NCBI GenBank assembly: GCA_036403235.1
Contig: DASWRI010000009.1
Location: 1 to 48,456 of the forward strand
Source of the DNA: JBGTFE01 sp036403235
GTDB taxonomy: Bacteria > Acidobacteriota > Blastocatellia > Pyrinomonadales > Pyrinomonadaceae
Direction of reading: 5' to 3'
DNA length: 48,456 nucleotides
Made by a program: the position numbers and the translations under genes. A model generated the notes under the pieces. It did not search any database. It was not told where the DNA came from and worked only from the letters and a program-made list of their open reading frames with translations. Below, in pieces: positions 42,106-48,456 of the stretch. The stretch's first letter is position 1; every line of letters starts with the position of its first letter.

Positions 42106-43981
42106 TGCCGATTTGAATTTTATTGTTGGTTTCATCTGCGTCCATAAAAATGCCGCCGTCCAGCGCTATCGATTTTATCTTTTTCTTTGCAACGATATTT
42201 ACGGTCGCTTCTTTCAGATTTTTACTCCAGATTTCGGGCGTTTGATGCAGCGTTTCGGTCTTTCCGTCATCATAATTGACGATAATATCGACCGGCGCGG
42301 CAAAGCCGCCGATGTTATTAATAGTCACGGTATAACCATTGCTCGTCGGCGTCGCGCTTTCGAGCGCCAAATCAATATATCCGTTGCTGAAAAACCAGTT
42401 GTTAAAAAACCAGTTCAAATCTTTACCGGATGCGCTGTTAAAGCTATTGAACATATCCCACGGCAGCGGGTGCTTGCCGTGCCAGCGGTTCATAAATTCG
42501 TGAAGACATTTCTTAAACTCCGCGTCGCCCAACAAATCTTTTATCGCCAGGTAGCCGAGCGCGGCTTTGCCGTATTCATTATTAAAAAATCCGGCTCCGA
42601 CTCTGGCATCGCCGGGTATTATAATCGGCAAATCCTGGTCGGCCGAAGGATTTTTAATCCAGCCTTCGACGCGAAATTGTTTAAAGAATGCGTCGGCGGT
42701 TTTATCGCCCAAATCGTCTCTGCCAATCAGATTTTCAAAAGCCGTCGTCCAGCCTTCGTCCATAAACCCGTAGCGCTGTTCGTTGACGCCCATATAAAAC
42801 GGAAACCAGGAATGAAGCAGCTCGTGCTCGACAATAAATCTGGTAAAATTCGGGTCTTTCTGCGAGCTGTCATTGACCATCATCGGATATTCCATATCAG
42901 CGACGCCGCGAAAAATGGTCGTCTTGTTATACGGATAAGGCACGCCGGGAAAATTGTTTGACGCCCACTCCAAACCGTGTTTTCCGTATTCCACCATTTT
43001 CTCGAAATCTTTCGCTTCCGGATTGTATGTCGCCTGCACGCTCGCCCTTCGCTTTGTCGCGTTATCGACGATGACGCTTCCGCCGTCCCAGACGTAATGA
43101 TTGCTAAGCGCAGCCGCCACGTCCGAAACGTTATCGGCCTTCCATTTCCACGTAACCGTATCGGTTTGAGCAGTTACCGAATTATTCGCGAGTTCCTTAG
43201 ACTTGGCGATATGAATAACGTCGTCGCTTGCGTAAGAATCTTTCAAGCGCTTGGCAAATTCGGGTTGAAGCGTTTCGTCCGCATTTAATAAATCTCCGGT
43301 CGCCCAGACCACATAATTTTTCGGAACGGTTATTTCAAAAGTATAATCGTTAAAATCATTGTAAAATTCGTGTCCTTCGGTAAAATCCGTCCTGTCCCAG
43401 CCGTCTATGTCGTCATATACGGCGACGCGCGGGTAGAAATAGGCGAGAAAAAAAGTATTCGGGTCGAGCGAGCCTTCCCGGCCGCTTTCGACGGATATTT
43501 CATAATGCCATTTGAAGGAAATTTTAATCGATTCGTGAGGCGCTAATTTTTGGTCTAATTTTACGGCCTGCCACGTATTGCCTTTTCCCTGTTTCCATTC
43601 CTTTGCCTTCCCGTTTTCGCGGTATTCGTCAATTTGAACTCCCGACGAAAGATATTCGCTCAAAAATTCGTATTCTCTCGGCGCTTCCGGTCTGTGCGAA
43701 TTCAGCGTCAGCCTGAACACAATATTTTCGAGCGCATTTGGGCTGTTATTGACGTAAGTGATTTCTTCAGTTCCCGTAATCGTTCTGTTCGGCGGCGCGG
43801 CGCTGATGCTTATATTATAGCGGGCTGTGTTTTGCCAGTAATTTTTGCCGGGCGTGCCGTCGGCGGCTCTTGTGCCGTTTCTAAAGGCCATTTGAACGTC
43901 GCGCGGCACATACAGCTGCTGCGCATATATATTTATGCAGGCAAATATTACAAAAAAGACCGAACCAATATTTTTCTTCAT
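42098..43981 (-). CDS. Secreted M1-family metallopeptidase
   Basis: 627 residues with a signal peptide (to about residue 20, IYA^QQ). An N-terminal beta-rich domain is followed by the catalytic domain with the zinc site HELLH at 386-390 and the third ligand Glu at 409 (HEXXH-X18-E exactly). The usual GAMEN exopeptidase motif is replaced by ADMEYP (GVADMEYPMM), as seen in many bacterial M1-like proteins, so strict aminopeptidase activity is uncertain. A beta-sandwich C-terminal part ends without an anchor. Probably periplasmic or extracellular, degrading peptides for nutrition. It stands divergent to the hypB remnant region. Confidence 0.88.
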   Translation of the reverse strand: MKKNIGSVFFVIFACINIYAQQLYVPRDVQMAFRNGTRAADGTPGKNYWQNTARYNISISAAPPNRTITGTEEITYVNNSPNALENIVFRLTLNSHRPEAPREYEFLSEYLSSGVQIDEYRENGKAKEWKQGKGNTWQAVKLDQKLAPHESIKISFKWHYEISVESGREGSLDPNTFFLAYFYPRVAVYDDIDGWDRTDFTEGHEFYNDFNDYTFEITVPKNYVVWATGDLLNADETLQPEFAKRLKDSYASDDVIHIAKSKELANNSVTAQTDTVTWKWKADNVSDVAAALSNHYVWDGGSVIVDNATKRRASVQATYNPEAKDFEKMVEYGKHGLEWASNNFPGVPYPYNKTTIFRGVADMEYPMMVNDSSQKDPNFTRFIVEHELLHSWFPFYMGVNEQRYGFMDEGWTTAFENLIGRDDLGDKTADAFFKQFRVEGWIKNPSADQDLPIIIPGDARVGAGFFNNEYGKAALGYLAIKDLLGDAEFKKCLHEFMNRWHGKHPLPWDMFNSFNSASGKDLNWFFNNWFFSNGYIDLALESATPTSNGYTVTINNIGGFAAPVDIIVNYDDGKTETLHQTPEIWSKNLKEATVNIVAKKKIKSIALDGGIFMDADETNNKIQIGKG

Positions 43982-44509
43982 TTCTCGCTCCCGAAAATTA
44001 ATTATTCAAAATTGCATGTGAGTTTAGAACGGAAATAATAATAATTTGTTTCATTTCTTGACAAATTGAGTCCAAAAACGGAGCAGTCAAGGATTTCAAA
44101 TATTTACTCGGGACAATCTTCATGCGTTGATAAATGCTTACACTCCGTTTTGATATGTGATAACAAAACGCAAAGAAAGTTTGCATCTTGTAAATAAACT
44201 CAACCGGACGAAAGAATGGGTGATTCTTGTAATAGATGAAGAGCAGAGCGACCGTTTGTCGCATATGTTCCGCGCCGGCGGGCTGCTGATTTTGAACAAA
44301 ATCGATTTACTGCTCTATGTAAAATTCGACGTCGAGCGCTGTATTAAGTATGCCAGGCAAATCAATCCGCAGATAAAATTTCTGCAGGTATCGGCCACAG
44401 GCAAGATTTATTTGTGCAAAATATCAAAATTTTTTGCTTTCTGAGCGAACAAAATTATACTTTATAAGTCATTACAAAATTTTTAGACTTTCAATCGAAG
44501 GAGAATTTT
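43982..44509. other. AT-rich intergenic region containing a hypB remnant
   Basis: 528 bases between the M1 gene (minus) and M13 gene (plus). The middle (about 44200-44420) encodes a decayed HypB C-terminal piece, described separately. The flanks hold the promoters of both peptidase genes but no recognised motif. Confidence 0.5.
44157..44444 (+). pseudogene. Remnant of hydrogenase nickel-insertion GTPase HypB
   Basis: An ORF of 95 codons whose residues about 29-80 read like the C-terminal half of HypB: VILVIDEEQSDRLSHMFRAG, then LLILNKIDLLLYVKFDVERC and IKYARQINPQIKFLQVSAT. Intact HypB has V.LSVTEGEDKP....MFR.ADL.LLNKIDLLPYV.FDV....YAR.VNP.I.V...SATTGEG. Here the NKID guanine motif is kept, but TEGEDKP is degraded, the SATTGEG loop is shortened to SATGK, and the Walker A half is missing altogether (a TGA stop lies shortly upstream in frame). 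It has no ribosome binding site. It is judged a pseudogene left from a lost hydrogenase maturation gene. Confidence 0.65.
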
Positions 44510-46537
44510 ATGCATTCCAATTTATTTTGCCGCATTTCGGCGGTTGTCGTATTGCTGGCGATGAGCAGTTTGATTTTTGCTCAAAGCAAGGCTTTTGACA
44601 CGAGTTATATGGATACGTCGGTCGAAGCCTGCGATAATTTTTATCGCTATGCGGTCGGCGGCTGGCTGAAAAACAATCCGATTCCGCCCGCTTATTCGAG
44701 CTGGGGCGTCGATAATATCGTCGAGAAAAATAATTACGATATTTTGAAAGGCATTCTCGAAACCGACGCTAAAACAGCGAAAGCCGCAAAAGGCTCGGAC
44801 GTGCAGTTAATCGGCGATTTTTATAATTCGTGTATGGACGAAGCGTCGATTAACAAAGCGGGCGCGAAACCGCTCGACGGTTATTTCAAGCAGATTAATT
44901 CGATAAAGGACGCGCGCAGCTTGCAAAAAACGATTGCCGAATTGCAGAAATCCGGCTTTTCTCCCGTTTTTCGCTTTGATGTCGGCTCGGACGATAAAAA
45001 CAGTTCGATGAACATCGTTCAGATTTATCAGGGCGGACTGAGTTTGCCGAACCGCGATTATTACACGAAAACCGACGAGAAATCACAGCAGACGCGCACG
45101 CAGTTTCTCGCCCACGTGACGAAAATGTTCACGCTTTTAGGTGACGCGCCCGACAAAGCCAAAGCGAATGCCGAGACGGTGATGAAAATCGAGAATCGTC
45201 TCGCGCTCGCCTCGAAAACCCCGATTGATTTGCGTGACCCGATTGAAAACTATCACAAATTAAAGCTCGCCGAAGTCAACCAGATTACTCCGAATTTCAC
45301 CTGGGACGCTTTCGCCAGGGATTTGAATATCGCCGCTTTTGATGAATTGAATGTCGGTCAGCCCGATTTTTTCCGCGAATTCAACAAAATGACGACGGAA
45401 GTTCCAATCGCCGACTGGAAAACTTATCTGCGCTGGCGCGTTTTAACCCGCATGGCGTCGCGTCTGGCGAAACCTTTTGATGACGAAAATTTTAATTTTT
45501 ACTCGGCGACGCTGCGCGGAACAAAGCAGCAGCAGGAACGCTGGCGCCGCTGTCTGCAGGCGACGGACGCCAACATCGGCGAAGCGCTCGGTCAGGAATA
45601 CGTCAAACGCGCCTTCACGACCGAAGCGAAAAAGAAGATGGATGATTTGGTCGAAAATCTTTTCGCCGCTTACCGCGAGCGTTTGTCGAAGCTCGACTGG
45701 ATGGAAGACGCGACGCGCAAGCAGGCGCTCTACAAACTTTCGACTTACCTGCGCAAAATCGGTTATCCGGACAAGCTGCGCGGCTATCAGGGATTATCGA
45801 TTGACAGAAAATCCTTTTTCAATAACGTGAGCAGCGCGACGCGCTTTGAAATCGCCCGCGATTGGCAGGACATCGGCAAACCCGTCGACAAAACGCGCTG
45901 GGGAATGACGCCGCCGACGATTAACGCTTATTATAATCCGAGCTACAACGAAATTGTTTTTCCCGCCGGAATTCTTCAGCCGCCGTATTTCGACGTCAAG
46001 GCGGACGACGCGCTAAATTACGGTAACGCGGGCGGCATCATCGGACACGAAATGACACACGGGTTTGACGATGAAGGCAGTCTTTATGACGCCGAGGGAA
46101 ATTTGAAGGAATGGTGGACTGTCGCCGACCGCGAGCGTTACACCAAAAAAGCCGACTGTGTGGTTGAGCAGTTCGACAGATACGAAGTCCAGCCCGGATT
46201 ATTTATGCAGGGCAAATTAACGCTCGGCGAAAATATCGCCGATTTCGGCGGTCTGGAAATCGCATATCAAGCCTTCGAAAAATCAATGGAAGGCAAACCG
46301 CGCCCGGCGAACATCGACGGTTTCACGCCCGAGCAAAGATTTTTCCTCGGCTACGCGCTCGGCTGGATGACAAACCAACGTCCGGAATCAATTCGGACGC
46401 AGGTTTTGAGCAACCCGCACGCGCTTCCCGAGTGGCGCGTTATCGGGCCGCTCTCAAATATGCCCGAATTCGCGAAGGCTTTCGCCTGCAAAGTCGGCGA
46501 TAAAATGGTACGCGAAAAGCCCTGCCAGATTTGGTAG
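44510..46537 (+). CDS. Secreted M13-family metallopeptidase (neprilysin/PepO type)
   Basis: 675 residues, normal size for the family, with AAGGAGA seven bases upstream. A signal peptide covers about 1-25 (LLAMSSLIFAQ). The N-terminal helical lobe begins DTSVEACDNFYRYAVGGWLKNNPIP. The substrate-binding NAYYNPSYNEIVFPAGILQPP is present. The zinc site HEMTH is at 513-517 (GGIIGHEMTHGFDDEGSLYD), with third ligand Glu574 in GENIADFGGL. The end CKVGDKMVREKPCQIW matches the family's C-terminal CxxW-like finish. It cuts peptides, probably in the periplasm or outside the cell. It is followed by a good terminator. Confidence 0.94.
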   Translation: MHSNLFCRISAVVVLLAMSSLIFAQSKAFDTSYMDTSVEACDNFYRYAVGGWLKNNPIPPAYSSWGVDNIVEKNNYDILKGILETDAKTAKAAKGSDVQLIGDFYNSCMDEASINKAGAKPLDGYFKQINSIKDARSLQKTIAELQKSGFSPVFRFDVGSDDKNSSMNIVQIYQGGLSLPNRDYYTKTDEKSQQTRTQFLAHVTKMFTLLGDAPDKAKANAETVMKIENRLALASKTPIDLRDPIENYHKLKLAEVNQITPNFTWDAFARDLNIAAFDELNVGQPDFFREFNKMTTEVPIADWKTYLRWRVLTRMASRLAKPFDDENFNFYSATLRGTKQQQERWRRCLQATDANIGEALGQEYVKRAFTTEAKKKMDDLVENLFAAYRERLSKLDWMEDATRKQALYKLSTYLRKIGYPDKLRGYQGLSIDRKSFFNNVSSATRFEIARDWQDIGKPVDKTRWGMTPPTINAYYNPSYNEIVFPAGILQPPYFDVKADDALNYGNAGGIIGHEMTHGFDDEGSLYDAEGNLKEWWTVADRERYTKKADCVVEQFDRYEVQPGLFMQGKLTLGENIADFGGLEIAYQAFEKSMEGKPRPANIDGFTPEQRFFLGYALGWMTNQRPESIRTQVLSNPHALPEWRVIGPLSNMPEFAKAFACKVGDKMVREKPCQIW

Positions 46538-46558
46538 AATTTTGGGTTAATTTCAAAA

Positions 46559-46595
46559 AACAAAAGTCCGTTTTGCGACGGGCTTTTGTTTCGTC
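46559..46595. terminator. Intrinsic terminator after the M13 gene
   Basis: 13-bp stem (AACAAAAGTCCGT / ACGGGCTTTTGTT, one G-T pair) with a six-base loop and T-rich tail. It also lies downstream of the convergent kinase gene. Confidence 0.75.
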
Positions 46596-46698
46596 TATTT
46601 TCAACTGATTTTTACCGGCAATCAGCATAATTGGACGTGCTGAAACAACCGGATAAGAGCGGCGGCAAATAGGTTTGAGTGTTCGTGCGAAAAGCTGT

Positions 46699-47931
46699 TT
46701 ATTTTTCTGTCTCATCTTTTAATTGAATTGGAATACGGACATAAATCGTTGTTCCGTTTTCAATCTCCGATTCAATCTCGGCTGTTCCTCCGGCAAGCAG
46801 TGCCCTTTCTTTCATTCCGAGCAGACCCAGGGCTTTTTCATTTCCGTTTAATCTTTCCTTTTCGCCTAATTCGAAACCGATGCCGTTGTCTTCGATAATC
46901 AGCACGACGCTTTTGTCCTGTTTTTCGAGAAGCACGCTGACATGATTTGCCTTGGCGTGTTTTGAGACATTATTTAAGGCTTCCTGCACGATTCGATAAA
47001 GATTGATTTCTATATCCGGCGACATTCGTTTTGCCTTTAATCCGACGGCGTGAAATTCTACCGGAATTTTCAAATACCGCGACCATTCCCCGACAAAATT
47101 TTCGAGCGCCTTTACCAAGCCTAAATCGTCAAGCACGGACGGTCTCAGTTCCCACGCCAGAAAATCGACTTCCGAATCTATTCTTTCGGCAATCGTATAC
47201 GCTTTTTCCAGTTGGCTCGACGGATTCGGTTGTTCCTTCATCGACGAGAGAATCAGACGCAGCGCCGTCAGCTGTTGTCCGAGATGGTCGTGAATATTTC
47301 GGGAAATTCTTTTTCTCTCTTCTTCCTGCGCGGAAATTATCTGGTGCAGCAGTTTGCCGCGCGCATGCTCGGACTCTAAAAGCTCCATGCTGACTAAACG
47401 CAGGGATTCGTTGGAATCTTTAAGCCGGCTGTTTTCTTCGGCCAGCTGGCGGGCGATTCGCTCGCTTGAGAGAAGGCTCTCGCGTTCCTCAATCTGAAAG
47501 TTTAACTGCATTTCGCGGGCGACGCGTTCGGTGACGTCCTCGATGACGGTGATTGTTCCTATCACTTTTTCTCCGTCAAAAAGCGGCGAAATTTGCGCGC
47601 TTTGCTGCATTTGATTAATTTCGGGCGACGTTATCGGCGTCGGCATAGGCAGCAGATATTTATGAAAACGGTGCGATAAAACTCGTCCCTGACCTCTTAA
47701 AGCGTTCCGGTAATAGCGGTCAAAACCGCGAGCGGAAAGCTCGGGAAACGTTTCGAGCAGATTGCGATTGATTAAATCCTTTTCATTTTTCCCGCACTGT
47801 TTTTCAAACCATTCGTTATAAAAGCGAATATGTAATTCGTCATCGGTCACAATCAGGCCTTGCGCGGTAAATTTGGCGAGCCAGTGGATTATTGCCGTCA
47901 CAAACAAAGAGTTGTTTTTAATGTTGTTCAA
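46699..47931 (-). CDS. Cytoplasmic PAS histidine kinase (HisKA_3/NarX-like core)
   Basis: 410 residues without membrane helices. An N-terminal PAS domain (about 15-140: LAKFTAQGLIVTDDELHIRFYNEWFEK, then VIGTITVIEDVTER, the usual PAS/PAC end) is followed by a coiled coil (about 140-200) and the HisKA_3 dimerisation helix with the phospho-His (EEERKRISRNIHDHLGQQLTALRL). The ATPase domain shows N-box RIVQEALNNVSKHAKA, G1 EDNGIGFELG and G2 GLLGMKERALLAGG. This core normally pairs with LuxR-type (NarL) regulators, but none lies within the window. It is 48 bases downstream of the hybrid kinase gene on the same strand, so both may work in one pathway. Confidence 0.9.
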   Translation of the reverse strand: MNNIKNNSLFVTAIIHWLAKFTAQGLIVTDDELHIRFYNEWFEKQCGKNEKDLINRNLLETFPELSARGFDRYYRNALRGQGRVLSHRFHKYLLPMPTPITSPEINQMQQSAQISPLFDGEKVIGTITVIEDVTERVAREMQLNFQIEERESLLSSERIARQLAEENSRLKDSNESLRLVSMELLESEHARGKLLHQIISAQEEERKRISRNIHDHLGQQLTALRLILSSMKEQPNPSSQLEKAYTIAERIDSEVDFLAWELRPSVLDDLGLVKALENFVGEWSRYLKIPVEFHAVGLKAKRMSPDIEINLYRIVQEALNNVSKHAKANHVSVLLEKQDKSVVLIIEDNGIGFELGEKERLNGNEKALGLLGMKERALLAGGTAEIESEIENGTTIYVRIPIQLKDETEK

Positions 47932-47979
47932 ATCGTTGTTTCGAGAATAGGTAAATAATCAGGCAAATCCGCGCTAAAT

Positions 47980-48456
47980 TTAAGTTTTATGTAAAAGCTT
48001 ATCGATTATTTTCATTAACTTGTTAAAATCGACCGGTTTGGCGACGTGAATATCGAAACCCGACGATTGAACCCGTTTTTGCTCCTCGGCGCTGACGTAT
48101 CCGGTTAAAGCGATGGCCGGAGTTCGCCCGCCGTTTTCCGACGGCAGCGCGCGAATTTTTCTGATTAAATCGTATCCGTCCATTTCCGGCATGCCCAAAT
48201 CGCTGATTAAAATATCCGGCTCAAACGCGGAAAAATGAGCCAGGGCTTCGCCGGCGCTGCCCGCCGTCATAATTTGAGCTTTGGTATCTTCGAGAACGTA
48301 TCTGAGCATTTCGCGCGAATCGGCGTCGTCGTCAACGACCAGAATGCGGAATCCGCCGAAATCATTTTTCGCCGGTTTGATAAAAGAACCGGTTGAACGG
48401 TCGAAATCTTCCTCGCTTTTCTGCGGCATCAAAAGCGGCAGAGACATCGTAAAAGT
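47980..48456 (-). CDS. Hybrid histidine kinase, C-terminal receiver (partial)
   Basis: Reading on from the window edge, the first codons give TFTMSLPLL, the typical last strand of a histidine-kinase ATPase domain (GATFTVxLPL). The frame stays open to the edge, so this is the end of a hybrid kinase rather than a free receiver starting at the Met at 48447. A linker of about 25 residues is followed by a REC domain: ILVVDDDADSREML, phospho-acceptor Asp in DILISDLGMPEMDG, the Thr in AIALTGYVS and the Lys in HVAKPVDFNKL. The kinase half lies outside the window. The gene precedes the PAS kinase gene by 48 bases. Confidence 0.85.
   Translation of the reverse strand, partial: TFTMSLPLLMPQKSEEDFDRSTGSFIKPAKNDFGGFRILVVDDDADSREMLRYVLEDTKAQIMTAGSAGEALAHFSAFEPDILISDLGMPEMDGYDLIRKIRALPSENGGRTPAIALTGYVSAEEQKRVQSSGFDIHVAKPVDFNKLMKIIDKLLHKT

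Noticed and set aside
47980..48447. Free-standing single-domain response regulator
   Set aside because: The frame stays open to the window edge, and the residues before the Met match the end of a kinase ATPase domain, so it is part of a hybrid kinase.
1..48456. tRNA, rRNA, CRISPR, insertion sequence or phage features
   Set aside because: Reading the intergenic regions on both strands showed no cloverleaf, repeat-spacer array, transposase or integrase signature; a tRNAscan or Infernal run was not possible.

Overview
The window looks like a chromosomal segment from an Acidobacteriota bacterium, most likely class Blastocatellia (Pyrinomonadaceae-like). That placement is an inference from gene content: an Oar-like TonB-dependent receptor with an N-terminal carboxypeptidase-regulatory domain, a secreted RCC1-repeat protein, secreted M1 and M13 peptidases, and a fimT/pilV/pilW/pilX-type minor pilin cluster. 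GC content is moderate. I found no rRNA, tRNA, CRISPR array, insertion sequence or phage gene, so the region looks like stable chromosome with one decayed gene (a hypB remnant).

Layout. 1-135: start of a glycosyltransferase running off the left edge. 136-1164: nearly empty, with one 43-codon small ORF that has a good ribosome binding site. 1165-6362: four-gene type IV pilus minor-pilin operon behind a candidate sigma-54 promoter. 6542-10956 (minus): RCC1-repeat protein, HupE/UreJ membrane protein and DUF3500 protein. 11197-11994: DapB-like reductase lacking the usual active-site histidines. 12278-16060: a membrane-anchored protein with a duplicated domain behind a second candidate sigma-54 promoter, then a terminator-like hairpin, then an NtrB-like kinase and NtrC-like activator. 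16270-16863: two-pore-helix-type potassium channel-like protein.

17142-36142 is a metabolic island. On the minus strand lie a tannase/feruloyl-esterase family enzyme, a TonB-dependent receptor, a secreted metallo-beta-lactamase-fold protein and an ACS-type MFS transporter. Across a 680-base AT-rich gap, on the plus strand, lie a GntR/FCD regulator, a fused GlcD-GlcE protein, GlcF and a second tannase-family enzyme. An IclR regulator and the glyoxylate-shunt genes aceB and aceA follow. The simplest joint reading is uptake of an ester, periplasmic cleavage, import of a product, oxidation of a 2-hydroxy acid (glycolate or similar) to glyoxylate, and entry into central metabolism through malate synthase. 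The actual substrate is not visible in the sequence.

36229-41999: ammonium transporter amtB with a small unknown gene in the place where glnK often sits, behind a third candidate sigma-54 promoter, divergent from a NifA-like GAF-AAA+-Fis activator that leads into pheA and a DAHP synthase gene. 42098-46537: M1 peptidase, hypB remnant, M13 peptidase. 46699-48456 (minus): PAS/HisKA_3 kinase and the 3' end of a hybrid histidine kinase cut by the right edge.

A recurring theme is sigma-54 control: three GG-N10-G(C/T) promoters lie in front of operons, and two GAFTGA-containing activators are encoded beside two of them.
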